A stretch of 64,000 nucleotides of DNA from Epithemia pelagica (Eukaryota > Bacillariophyta > Bacillariophyceae > Surirellales > Surirellaceae): NCBI GenBank assembly GCA_946965045.2, contig OX337232.1:248001-312000 (forward strand). Direction: 5' to 3'. This document shows, one piece after another, positions 29,675-40,246 of the stretch (its first letter is position 1; every line of letters starts with the position of its first letter). The notes under the pieces were generated by a model. The model did not search any database, was not told the DNA's origin, and worked only from the letters and a program-made list of their open reading frames with translations. The translations under genes and the position numbers were made by a program.

Positions 29675-31774
29675 TCTAGAATCCTTTCTCCCTATTCCTA
29701 AAGAAGATGATTGGGGTGTATAGGTTGGTAGTCCACGGTTCAAGGCGATCTCGTGCGTCATTATAATATGCTGTACTTGAACCGTGGACTCGAGGGCGAT
29801 AGAATCTCTCAAGAATCATGCGTGGTATTGTTCATTGTTATAACAGAATTTCAACCGAGAGCCATGCGAAGCGAACGATTGGAATGCTGCGTCGTCTCTT
29901 ATGGTGATGATCGCCATTCCCGATAGCGATTCGGAACGGGAAAGGGTAGCAATAGTAGCCGGTAGCTTTGGGCTTCCCGTGATCTTCGTCAGTTTTCAGT
30001 CGCTGCGAAAGGGCGGTCGGACGGACCGGGCGGTTTCACCGTTCCTCCGTCCACCACACCAAGGCGAAAATGACGTGATCCACACCATCTCCAAAAGACC
30101 CAATCACAAGGATTCCCAGTTCCGCATCGGAAACCAAGTGAGAACATGCGAAATGCAAAACCGAAGGGCGTCTTGCCCGTAATCTGCGAATACCAAAGTC
30201 GGACAAGTAAAAAGCCTAGCTGGAGACAAAGATACCTTTCTGTCTCATCAATATATTCGATGTCAATTAAATGCTGACAAAAGATGAGTAGTGTTCATTG
30301 AATGTGCGATGTTGTATGTGTGTAGGGCGTGTACTAGCCCTCGCATTGCTGACCTTGTTAGTTGTTAGCTCTTGCAAATAATATTTCTGAAATCCCGAAT
30401 CCTGACCAACTAACTACTACTCCTAACTAGAGAGAGCAGAGAGCACCTAGCCACATGCCACATGCCACCTACATAGTACTAGCTAGTGGCGCTATCTAGG
30501 AGAAAGTAGAGCGAATAGCGAATAGCACTGGGGCTATTCCCTATTCAGGCCTTCGGCAAAACTATGTGTCTATCGTTTAGATTTAGAATCTTGTTTACGG
30601 AGTACAAATCTCAACGGACCAAGTTTTAGCAAAAGTTCTCTCTCTTGGCCCCAAAAATGAGAGATGGAACATATAAGTTATACATGAAAATGTAGATCTT
30701 GGAAAGACTGACCGATATATATAATTTTTTGTACAAACGGAGATATGCCCATGAAGTTACAGTATTTTTTTGCAATTCGCTACACAATTTAGGTCCAGAG
30801 GGAGAATAATGAATGTGCAAGTCATGTGTTGTAAGCACCACGCAGCATGAGCTAATAGATGCGTGATTTATTCCTTACACATTCTAGAAGTTCGGATTCG
30901 ATAGTTTGATTTCCGATCACGACCACGCGTCACCTACTTCTAGAGAAGAGGAGCACTTCTTGACTTCTTGACACATCCAAATGACTGTCTGCCCAACAAG
31001 GAGGACTTGACCAAAACTTTTTGACGGGATCTCTCTCGCATCTCTCATCGATTCATCCATCCTCAAGCGTCTCTACTCCAAATGAAGCTCATCATGTTTG
31101 GAAAGAATCAACCCTCTGAGAAACCGCACCACATGTTGTGGATGGTGGCTGTTTCGATAGTGACTATAATAAACTTCATTCAAACATTATGACATAATAC
31201 TTAGCACAAAGTTATACTCCTAGCATTATACTTAGCACAAAGCTACCTTTGAGCGTCAAAGTCGCATCAGGAGGACTCCCATCTTGACATTTCCCGATTC
31301 CTTCTACTAGAGGAGAATTCTTGGGGCTCGGCACATAGCTTGAGGTCATCCATATTGAAAGACTTTCTTGGTCACCTTTCTCTGACCTTTTGGTCAGATG
31401 TCACTTTTCTAGCATTGGTAATGTGACCTGACCGATGAATTGTTTTGCAATAACATATAACAGTATAAGATTGTAGGAGTACTAGTATTGTAGCTTTGCA
31501 ATGCTAGGGTAGGTTGCTATAGCGGAATGGCTTATTGTCGTTCGTTTGTCACCTGTCACCTCGTGGCAGAAAAGAGAAGGTTGACAGTAGCATTTTATCA
31601 TACTGCGAATTGCACGAAGGCTGTCACCTGTCTGTCAATGTCAACGGTGAGCACTCATTGAACAGTAATGGTGCTGGGTTTGCACAATGTCTCCACCCAT
31701 TGATACTTTGCATCACAAACAACACTAAGCATTGATCGAGAGCCAAAGCAAAAGCTATCCATAAAAACGCAAGA
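29675..31774. other. Long intergenic region
   Basis: This is 2.1 kb without a supported gene. It contains the 3' hairpin at 29731-29791, an AT-rich stretch at 30600-30800, and a ~27-bp direct repeat around TACTTAGCACAAAG near 31200-31245. Open frames are short and unrecognised. Confidence 0.5.
29731..29791. repeat. 15-bp perfect inverted repeat downstream of the membrane-protein gene
   Basis: AGTCCACGGTTCAAG (29731-29745) and its exact reverse complement (29777-29791) flank a 31-nt AT-rich loop, 57 nt after the stop codon. In the 3' UTR this would fold into a strong hairpin. No tRNA structure was found despite the GGTTCAAG word. Confidence 0.6.
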
Positions 31775-32266
31775 ATGAGTTCTTCAGGCAATGAACGATT
31801 CACGTGCGGCTCGTCTTCACGGAGTGAAGTCTTTCAACAACACAACTCGGGTTCAAGCGATGGAATGATGAGGATGGAAGACCAAGGCTCGGTGCCGAGT
31901 CTTCGCTCGCTTCTTCAACGTGCTCACACCCATCCAGGACTTGCACATCCTTCTTCACCATACTCCAGCTCTTCTCGGTTTCTCGATGTGTTATCCCTTC
32001 ACTCGTCATCGTCATCATCCTTCAATATCACAGAGGACAGCATTGGTTCGCATGATATGAATGCCTCAGGTCCCACCGTGCTGGAAATTCTTGATAGCGC
32101 CATGGAAATGACGAATCCTTCCTCTGAATCCTCCTCAGGGATACCTCTGGATCTACTTGAGGAAGAAGGGTCGGATGACGACTGGGCAAATACTAGGGGA
32201 ACAAGGCGAACAACATCCTCCTCAAGACGAGGCGGTCATCGCCATCCTGAAGAAAATAGCCAGTAA
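31775..32266 (+). CDS. Hypothetical Ser-rich protein
   Basis: The 163-aa open frame is rich in Ser (about one quarter) with acidic and basic ends. It contains PSLRSLLQRAHTHPGL, RFLDVLSLHS and PTVLEILDSAMEM, three short hydrophobic-patterned segments in otherwise disordered sequence. No domain or signal peptide is recognised. The frame starts at a good ATG and the flanks have in-frame stops, but a chance open frame cannot be excluded. Short linear interaction motifs would be the most likely content if it is real. Confidence 0.4.
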   Translation: MSSSGNERFTCGSSSRSEVFQQHNSGSSDGMMRMEDQGSVPSLRSLLQRAHTHPGLAHPSSPYSSSSRFLDVLSLHSSSSSSFNITEDSIGSHDMNASGPTVLEILDSAMEMTNPSSESSSGIPLDLLEEEGSDDDWANTRGTRRTTSSSRRGGHRHPEENSQ

Positions 32267-34007
32267 ACGGGCTTGATTTTATTAAGACGAGCCAATTTCT
32301 CGTTCGTGATGATTGGAATTTTACCTTTTTGAAATGTTTTCGGGGAACATTTGTTTTACTGGTTGTGTCACTACAAGAATCAAGCATCCCATTCCAGCGA
32401 GTATCTAAGAAATGCCGCTGGAGGATTTGTTTCTACTATTTTTGTCCGCAAACACGTTCATAACATTGTCCTTTATCCTTTGCAACAAGTCTCCATTGTC
32501 TTACTCCTAGGACGATATGCACCTAGACCTATTCCCCTAGTCGTGGACTCGTTGGACGTGAACTCTATGGTACCGGCTACTTGAAGTTGGGCTCGCAATA
32601 CTAAGGTAGGTGGATGAGTCAAGTCGTTCGATGATAAGAGTTATGCAATATCAAATGTCAACCATCTAGGTTGCTAGGAGCAATTAAGGAGCCAAGCAGC
32701 CTTGGAATAGCCACGTTGACATCCTGCTATCCTCCCCTTTTGACTCCATCCAGGCAGCCCCTGGCCCCTGACACTTCACTTGTTACTTGGTGACTTGATT
32801 GTTCCGATTTTCCCCGCCTCATTTTTCAGATGGCATGGTCATCTCGGCGTGAGGGAGACATCTATTTTTTTCTTCATCCGGTCGGACGTCAGTCAACCTT
32901 TCATGACATCTGCTTCGCAGACAGGGCGAACAGCGATGGAACGAGTCGTGCCAGCTAGCACCGCAACGGTCATCTAACCGTCAACCAAAGGGGTCGCCGG
33001 TAGGTCCTTCTTAGGGCCTCCTCTAGGAGAGACCACTGCGGTTGTAGGACATGGATCTAATACCATCTTTACATGATATCAGGACAACAACGGGCATCAA
33101 ATATAAAAGGAATACCAAAAGAATGAGGATCGGATTGCATACTGTTGTGGTTGTTGCAGTTTTCGTTTGTAGCTTGTGGTTGTTGCAGTTTTCGTTCGTA
33201 GCGTCGACTCCGTACCTTTAAACTAGGTTTTGTTCTGCTTTGACAAGAAGATGCTGTCCCTCTCCGTAATCCTCTCTAGAGTGAGCCTCTTTTTCAGGTT
33301 GGACAAATGTTACATCAATGGAATCGCTTTGCCTCTTCCAAACACTAGCTCTCAAGCATCATGCACAGCTAGCGTCATCCGCACGAGCAACTTGGACTTT
33401 TTTCCAAAAGCATTGTCCAGGTAGTTGCATTGCTGCGCATTGAGTCACGTGTTGTGGGTCGGATGTTGGATTAGTAGACATGCATCCTGTCCTCGTGCAA
33501 GAATGGAAGGAACGGGACATGGCTCCAGCGAGATGCGAGATGTCAAACATGGTGTGTGTTGTTGTTGTGTGTGCTTCGAGGTTTCGGAAGCACGCCTCGC
33601 GTTTCACTTCATGCCGGCGCAGGAACGTTCCGGTCCTTCCTATTGTACATTCCGTCCCAAGATTCGGTATTGTACAGTAGATAAGATTCCTTGGGCCTTT
33701 TGATAGGCGAACATTCCAACACTGACTCACACATTCACCAATCACAGGCATGGATTTGTCTTTCGTCATGTTTCTTCCAGCACGGCGGCAGGCCTGTATT
33801 TGCATCCAGGCCATTTCCCTCACAAAACTAACAAGAACGAGCAACAACACAAGCCAATACACGTTCCACTCACAACATTGAACGAAACAAGCGTTCTGGA
33901 AGCCCATCGAACCATCGCACTATATTGGCATTCCAAAGGAAGAGGAGGTGGTTATTTTTGTCAGAAGTCTACCTTCAGTGCAGGTCTCTCGAGAGCACAT
34001 TACAACA
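32267..34007. other. Long intergenic region
   Basis: No supported gene. A 27-bp unit (TGTGGTTGTTGCAGTTTTCG and flank) is repeated in tandem at ~33145-33200. A 182-codon minus frame (33359-33907) overlaps the likely promoter of the next gene and has no recognisable features. Confidence 0.45.
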
Positions 34008-35237
34008 ATGGTCCCTCCCATTCAACCGTTGGCCGACACCGAACAGTCTACTACGGACGGACACCCTTCAAATACAGGCTTGTTTCCAAACCATGCATCG
34101 ACGACGCAGTGTGAATCTTCGTCTGCTACGATGCCCGCATCGTCATCCTCCCTGGAAGAGCCAGCCTTTTGGAATTCATCATTGAACGAGACATCCTCCT
34201 CCTCCGTGGTACCAACGTCCATTCTGACCTCTCTGCAACAGGAGCTTTCAACCTTATCCTCCCAATTACCCAACGACTCCTCCTTATCATCGTCGTCATG
34301 GCACTTGGACGAGCTCTTGCCTCGGTTGCTGGGCGATGTCGTGGTGGGTGCGGTCGTGACGGCCGCCATTGCGCCCAGTGTCACCATTTTGGATCAAGCC
34401 ATGGTCCAATCGGCGGCCGGGACGCATACCTTGCTGGGCAGTGCCCAGGAGGCCACACGTCGCATCTTGCAACAGCCCTGGACCTATTTGAAAAGTCCCA
34501 CCTTTTTGTGGATGTGGACCACCTACGGTGTCACCTACATTACCGCCAATTCTCTCCATACCCTCGCCAATCATTGCATGACGTTGAATGGACAAGAACA
34601 TGAAGAGGCACCATTGCCTGATTCCCACGCCAACAATCACGACCACAAGCCAGAACTCTCATCGGTTTCCAGTAGTACAGCGGCCGTCTGGTGGGCCAGT
34701 GTCGTATTTTTGGGCACGACAGCCGCCAATTCGACAGCCGCCTTGGCCAAGGATCGGGCCTATGCTCGCATGTTTGGAAGCACGTCGGCTTCCACTTCGA
34801 CGGGCTTTTTGCCCCATACCGCATTGGCCTTGTGGCTGGCACGGGATTTGACCGCCATTGGGTCGTCCTTTGTCTTGCCCCCCTATGTGGCGCAGTACCT
34901 GCATGACTACTCCCAACAATCACAATCCACAACAACAAGAACAACGACAACTCCCAGTGAAACAACCCTGGCTGTGGCGCAATTTGTCACGCCCATGGCG
35001 GCCCAACTCGTGGCGGGACCCTTGCACTTTTTGGGATTGGATGCTTGCAATCGACCCATGCCAACAATTAGTTGGGCCAATCGATGGCAGGCCTTGGTTC
35101 AAACGGGACTGTCCTCCTTTTTACTCGCCCGCATGGCCCGCATCTTGCCCAGTTATGGCATTGGTGGTGTGTGGAATCAACAGGGACGACACGCTTGGAA
35201 TGAGTGGATTGACGACATGAAGACTACGAGATGGTAA
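34008..35237 (+). CDS. Multi-pass membrane protein, paralogue of 28244
   Basis: The 409-aa protein starts at the ATG at 34008 (open frame upstream to 33948). After a ~100-residue Ser/Thr-rich leader the conserved segments match the gene at 28244 one by one: LLGDVVVGAVVTAAIAPSVTI, AMVQSAAGTHT, SPTFLWMWTTYGVTYITAN, FLGTTAANSTAALAKDRAYARMF, LWLARDLTAIGSSFVLPP, AQFVTPMAAQLVAGPLHFLG and RMARILPSYGIGGVWNQQGRHAW. The two genes lie 4.3 kb apart in the same direction, so they look like a local duplicate pair that has diverged to roughly half identity. The His/Asp-rich loop after the third segment differs between them. Function unknown; likely an organelle membrane protein. Confidence 0.72.
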   Translation: MVPPIQPLADTEQSTTDGHPSNTGLFPNHASTTQCESSSATMPASSSSLEEPAFWNSSLNETSSSSVVPTSILTSLQQELSTLSSQLPNDSSLSSSSWHLDELLPRLLGDVVVGAVVTAAIAPSVTILDQAMVQSAAGTHTLLGSAQEATRRILQQPWTYLKSPTFLWMWTTYGVTYITANSLHTLANHCMTLNGQEHEEAPLPDSHANNHDHKPELSSVSSSTAAVWWASVVFLGTTAANSTAALAKDRAYARMFGSTSASTSTGFLPHTALALWLARDLTAIGSSFVLPPYVAQYLHDYSQQSQSTTTRTTTTPSETTLAVAQFVTPMAAQLVAGPLHFLGLDACNRPMPTISWANRWQALVQTGLSSFLLARMARILPSYGIGGVWNQQGRHAWNEWIDDMKTTRW

Positions 35238-35606
35238 CGACGACAAGAACAAGTCGTCCAACCGTCCAACACTGCCCAAACAACGACGGAATCCTCACGA
35301 CTGCAACCATTTCCTACACATCGTCGTCCCCTGCCCTTGCAAACTCGTTTCACGACGCCCCTATAGTCGTCGTTGTCACAATGATAGCAATGGATCACGA
35401 GCGATAGATTGGACGCTCTAGATGTATGTATGATACCACATTAGGGTGTAGAAACAAAGAGTATATTCATACCTTTGCAGTAGTCTAGAGAGACTGTCGA
35501 CACCAACACGGGGTCACTGGAAACGAAATTATTCCATGCACAGTCCACAACTGGAACGCCGTCCAAGTCCAACATGAACCACTCCTCTCGTGTCGAATGA
35601 CTGCTA
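35238..35606. other. Intergenic region between convergent genes
   Basis: Nothing gene-like is seen. Confidence 0.45.
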
Positions 35607-36209
35607 CTACCCCGTCACGGTTTCCTCGTCGGGGAAAAAGGGAACAATGGCTTGCATCAGAATGACCACTTGGTTGCACCGAGAGTACCGCTACTTGTAG
35701 TGTTTCCACCCGGTTTTGTACCAACGAGTCCACTCGATCAAGGAGGATTTCATCTCGCGCTCCTCCTCCGTATGACGGGACAAACACGCAAATTTCCACA
35801 CGGCCAATTCCAAGAGCGAAATGCGCTCCAATTTGGTATAATGAGCCAGCAGTTGCTCCGCTTGAAAGAAAATCCCCAAATCTTCTTCCAGAATGGCTCT
35901 TCCAATCTGTTCGTAAATCTTGCCCCTCCAAGGACCAATGGGACTCAAGGATTCGTTAATCCCGGAATCCGTAGCATAATCGCGAATGGTGAGAATGGTT
36001 TCCACTCGCTTCCAGAATTTGTGGCTCCGGCTCCGGTGTTGCCACGTTTGGAAATGATTCTCGGATTGCTGGTACTCGGTGTGGCAGACATGGCAATATC
36101 GGTACTTGACGCCGTTGGTAGTACGAACGGCGGACGTATAGGTGCAACTGGCTTTGGTGTCAATGAACGACGCCAAGGATTCCTCGGAATCCTCCGTGTT
36201 GGTCGCCAT
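35607..36209 (-). pseudogene. WHC-core family copy with in-frame stop (zinc-finger type)
   Basis: From the ATG at 36209 the frame encodes the N-terminal motif EESLASFID, a zinc finger CHVC..H-x5-H (C-x2-C-x9-H-x5-H), GPWRGKIYEQIGRAI, LERISLLELAVWKFACL and W..W...GWKHYK. A TAG at 35691-35693 then interrupts it. Reading through, the same frame continues with RCNQVVILMQAIVPFF and stops at 35607-35609, so only this nonsense codon separates it from a full 200-aa member. Without the C-terminal RCN..VI.M segment the 172-aa product would lack the most conserved part of the family. A 5S rRNA gene lies 400 bp upstream. This copy's 5' end is the source-like sequence for the truncated copy at 41.3 kb. 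Confidence 0.75.
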
Positions 36210-37281
36210 TGTGTTACCGAAAAGGTTTGTGGGTTCCACAGCACCAACTTCTACGTACCAAACTCGCTGCTTTTGGATCTCTTCGATGCAGAATGGATCT
36301 CCCCTTTTCCTCTCTCGCAATCTCGCGCCAAAAATATGAGAGGAGATGATAGATCAGATCATGCCAATGCCACAAACTAGGTACATCTCTAAATTCTAAA
36401 TGTGCCCCTAGAGCTAGACTTGTGTCGCCGGTCGCCGAGCGATTTGATTCGCTGCCAAACCATGAGAACAGATGGTGATGAGAGTTGCTAGGTTGGCTAT
36501 GTGGAATGTGGAATACTCGTAGGAGTAGGAGTATTCTCGTATTCGTAACGTATGTGTGCTGGTCCTTGAAACAAGATGAAGAGGACTTGAGATACGCTTG
36601 ACCATGGCAACGAAGCAGGAACGACCATACCACGATGACAGCACCGCTTCCCGTCTGCTCAGCGAAGTTAAGCATCGTCGGGCCCGGTTAGTACTACGGT
36701 GGGGGACCACGTTGGAATCCCGGGTGTTGTTCATCTTTTTGGAACATGGTAGCCGCAACAGATATTTATTGTCGCTGTGTTATTAGTGACTCGGAGATCT
36801 ACGAATACTGCATTCCCGAAGCATCATGCCAAGGCTTGGTGAAGTCTATTTTAGTTGTGCCTCGAATGCTACGATCTCCTCCGAGAGCAGCGGTGAGATA
36901 TGGAGGCTGTGCGAGTGACTTTGGGACTATAGTGGTGGAAGGTGCAACAGCCTCTTCGGATCTAATATCTCTCGCCACTTTGTTCTCCTATATACACAGT
37001 CCTCCTCTATCTCTCTCGCCAAGAAAACCGTAGAAGAGGCGATATGTACCATATGCTGCCATGGAACAAGACTAACTAAAAGGAGAACAAAACTTTTTCG
37101 TACCAAACAAGGCTTTCTTACACACTGGTAGTTTAAAAGTGAGTATTCCATGTTCCATGACACGCACAAGGACCCAGTAAACGACAGTTAACAGAGCAAG
37201 CCGAATCATGTGGAGTCAATCTGTCGGTTTCTCGTATTCTCGAGAAAACCTGGGTCCACTGGTCTCGCTGCCCAATTTCGC
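36210..37281. repeat. 5S-bearing duplication unit 1
   Basis: This stretch (promoter side of the family copy, 5S gene, and ~500 bp similar to the 3' flank of the dehydrogenase gene) recurs at 40247-41281 and 41282-42366 with few differences. Homology stops at AATTTCG near 37281. Confidence 0.85.
36617..36735 (+). rRNA. 5S ribosomal RNA, copy 1
   Basis: The ~119-nt sequence matches the eukaryotic 5S pattern: CGACCATACCACGATGA at the 5' side, AAGTTAAGCATCGTCGGGC (box A region) and GGTTAGTACTACGGTGGG with GGACC (box C), then CCCGGGTGTTGTTC. The ends can pair (AGGAAC with GTTC plus following residues). A T5 pol III terminator begins at about 36736. Copy 1 has a 3-nt insertion in the 3' stem (GTTCATCTTTTT against GTTCTTTTT in copies 2 and 3), which weakens the terminal helix and may reduce function. 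Confidence 0.88.
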
Positions 37282-37367
37282 TTACCCTCACAAATCGCAC
37301 TGTGCGCACACAAGCCGTGGTTGTGCCAAAGCGTCAAAGAGGCTCTACTAGAACGGGGTGATTAGGA

Positions 37368-40023
37368 ATGGCTAGCGAAAACAGCAATGACAACGACAAT
37401 GATTGGCTCGGAACAGTCCAAGAGCGCCTGGAGTCGGAATTTGGTAAGGGCTGCATGACAGAAGAGCAAAAAGGCGCCGCTAAAGTGTGCAAAGTATTGG
37501 CGCTTCAACAACATCAAGTTCAAGGAGTCACAAAGACGAGTGATGAAATCGTGGATGAAATCGTGGGACAGGTAAAGGCCATGTATAAAGATGAACTGAC
37601 TTCGAGCAAGAAACAAAAGGTCCAACAGAGAAAAACTCCATTCTTTGTGACGGCTCAAATTGCGGAGAATGGTAACAAGATCGAAACCAGCAGCAACAAC
37701 AATGATTATTGGCTCGGAAGAGTCAAAGAGCGCCTGGAGTCGGAGTTTGGTGAGGGCTGCATGGCAAAAGACCAAAAATTCTACGCGGTAATTTACAAGG
37801 AAGAGATACTTGGAGAAGCAAAGTGGACCGATGAAATCGTGGAGCAAGTCGTGGAACGTATAAAGACCAAGTATAAAGCTGCACTGACTTCGAGCAAGAA
37901 ACAAAAGGTTCAACAGAGAAAAAATCATTTCTTGGTGACGGCTCAAATTGCGGAGAATGCGAACAAGATCGAAATTGCCACGAATTTGGTGTTTGACAAT
38001 GAGCCCGATTCGAAACGTCTGTTGCGTCGAGTGCGCGAGGAGTGTCATGTCGTCGACTGCTGCTTTCGAGGCGGTCCCAATCCATATGGCAACGAGCACA
38101 CCTCTGCCATCTCTAGAAGGCCATTGGGAACGGAGCCACCCGCAGATATTGGACATTCCAGAGTTTTCCAAAAGATTCCAAGATGCATTTGTAAGGATCA
38201 AACCACCCAGCATCCACTTCGAGTTGTACGGGGAAACGTTTCTTGGTGGAATCCCTACGTTTTTCCATGATGAGATTGGAGGTGAGCTGAAATATCACTT
38301 GAAGAGGGTACCATCTATCAGTGAAGACATGGAAATCTGCGTTTTGTTTGCTGTCCCTGGCGCTGGCAAGTCAAGAACAGTTGCCGAGATTGCAAGTCAG
38401 ACTGTGGGCACCGAGTTTTACAAACGCATGAAAGTAAACGACGATGTCTTGGCGGGCAGGTTTCGGGCAATAGGCCAGCAACACGAGGAAGCTTTCAAGC
38501 AGGCTTCATACCGTAGAGTCATGGATTGGCTGGTCCCTGTAGCCCAGGACTACCTCAAGGAACAGTACCAAGGATCAAAATTGAAGGTACTGCATTTTGA
38601 TGAGGTGCAGAAACTGATGGGCAATTGCATGATTTCAGAGAGAAACTACGAGACCAAGAGGGGCGAGGCCGAATTTCGAGACTTGTTCATGCCTGCATTC
38701 TGTGAAGCTCTGGATCGTTTTTCCGCCGATCCCAACAATCCTCGCGTCGTCTTGTCGGGGACCAACTTTTTCTCGCCATTGCAATTCAATCCCGGTTCAA
38801 CCATGAAAGTCAAGCATTTGCACTTGCCTGGGCGATTTCCAAGTCGCTGGGTGATGGACGAGCTGATCCACAAGTATTTTGATTTCAGTGACGTCCTTGA
38901 GAATGACCAAGTTTTGAAGTCTGAATTCGAGCAAGTTATTCACTATTTGTCGGCCAATCGTCGGGTTGTGCAGTACTTTCTCGAAGAACTGCGAAGCATT
39001 GTGATAAAGTTGGATACGAAGCTCGACGCTGACACACTTTCGAAACACGTGAAGTATTGTAGCAAAAAAGCCGTCGGCCATTGGACTTGGAACTGCATGA
39101 ACTGTACCGGAGCAAGCTGTATGGTGTCCCTTGCTCTTTGTCTGTACCCTGAAGGGTTCCAAGGCCAAAGAGGGCAGATACCAAGCAAGTTTCCGCAAGA
39201 GTACATCAGTCAAGACTCGGAGATCGATGTTGTGTTGATCCCGCGCGGCACGCTTCCTTCGGAAGTGAAAGAATACGCCAATGCCGGGGGTTTGAATATC
39301 TGGAGAAGAGGCAAATACAAGGACGCTGTCGAGGTGCCGGTGGGTTGCCTCCGTCACCATCTTTTGCGCAAATGCAATGGTTTGAGTTCGGAAGAAAACA
39401 GCCAAGCCATCCAGGCTATAGCCCAATACACAGAAAAGTTTGACCCAGAAACAAAAGGACATTTCTTTAAACGTGGGTTTGCGTTCGAGCTGACGACGTT
39501 CGGGAGCCAAATCGGGAATCTTGTTTGTGAGACGTTGTCAAATGCCCAGCGAAAAATGATGATAGATGGGCGCATATTTGCAAATGATTGGGTTATTACC
39601 ACCTCGATCATCGATGAATGGAAGGAAGGCCGGATGCATTGCGTGTTCGAAGATTATATGCAGACGGGAGAGCGAATCGTTAATGTCGGTTTTCCTGTCG
39701 TCAATGTGTCATCAGTCCAACAGGATGTTTGGCGCGCGTACGGCCAGCTCAAGAACGGCTACGAACCGGGGGAGCTTTGGAAATTGTGTAACAAGTTCTT
39801 GGAGGACATTACGCCTTATTTGGTGGGCACGAATTCCTGCGCAATCTTTATTGGCAGCAGGGCTTTTCTGCAAGCCAAGTTGCAGCCAGGGGCTGAAGCC
39901 TCCGAAGCAAAGAAAGCGGTCACAGAAAGCAGCCTATATGGTGACTGTTTCTTTATTTTGGATGGAGATTCCTTGAAATCGAAGGAAAGCCGCAATTTTC
40001 TCACTCCCTTTGACCGAGATTAA
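37368..40023 (+). CDS. Crinkler-like P-loop NTPase, apparent frameshift
   Basis: Two open frames overlap: 37368-38270, and 37948-40023 in the next frame. The first has two imperfect ~100-residue tandem repeats, each with WLGxVxERLESEFGxGCM, a helical SDEIV/TDEIV stretch, and SSKKQKVQQRK. Homology-like continuity suggests the reading shifts by +1 near 38095 (NEH to TPLPSLEGHW); a deletion/insertion, a sequencing error or a separate start at 38086 are all possible. The second frame has a Walker A-like loop (FAVPGAGKSRT), Walker B (LKVLHFDEVQ) and VVLSGTNFF, typical of P-loop NTPases found in Crinkler/CR-toxin-type eukaryotic effectors. The C-terminal ~250 residues are unrecognised. The block sits between two 5S-bearing duplication units, as though inserted there. 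I give no mechanism beyond NTP binding. Confidence 0.6.
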
Positions 40024-40246
40024 GATATTCCTGTGATTTCAACACTTTCTCAACCTCTGCGGACCATTGGAACGTCCACGTTTCAGAATCCCAGTAGAGA
40101 CAGAGGATAGCCTCCTATGGTGAAAACGCACTTCCGTTTGTTTGTTCTCTGATCCTGTTGTTTTCGGTAGGTATTAATAAACGGAAGGATCTAAGGAAAG
40201 ACATAATATATTTGTTTAGGCCCTCTGGAGAACGCCAATCGCGAGG

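Noticed and set aside
29731-29791. Possible tRNA suggested by GGTTCAAG
   Set aside because: There is no acceptor or anticodon arm; the word is half of an inverted repeat.
33359-33907. 182-codon minus frame rich in Cys
   Set aside because: No signal peptide order or domain, overlaps the likely promoter of the 34008 gene, and codon use looks random.
36598-36786. Small conserved open frame repeated at 36.6, 40.6 and 41.8 kb
   Set aside because: The conserved peptide is only the translation of the 5S rRNA gene.
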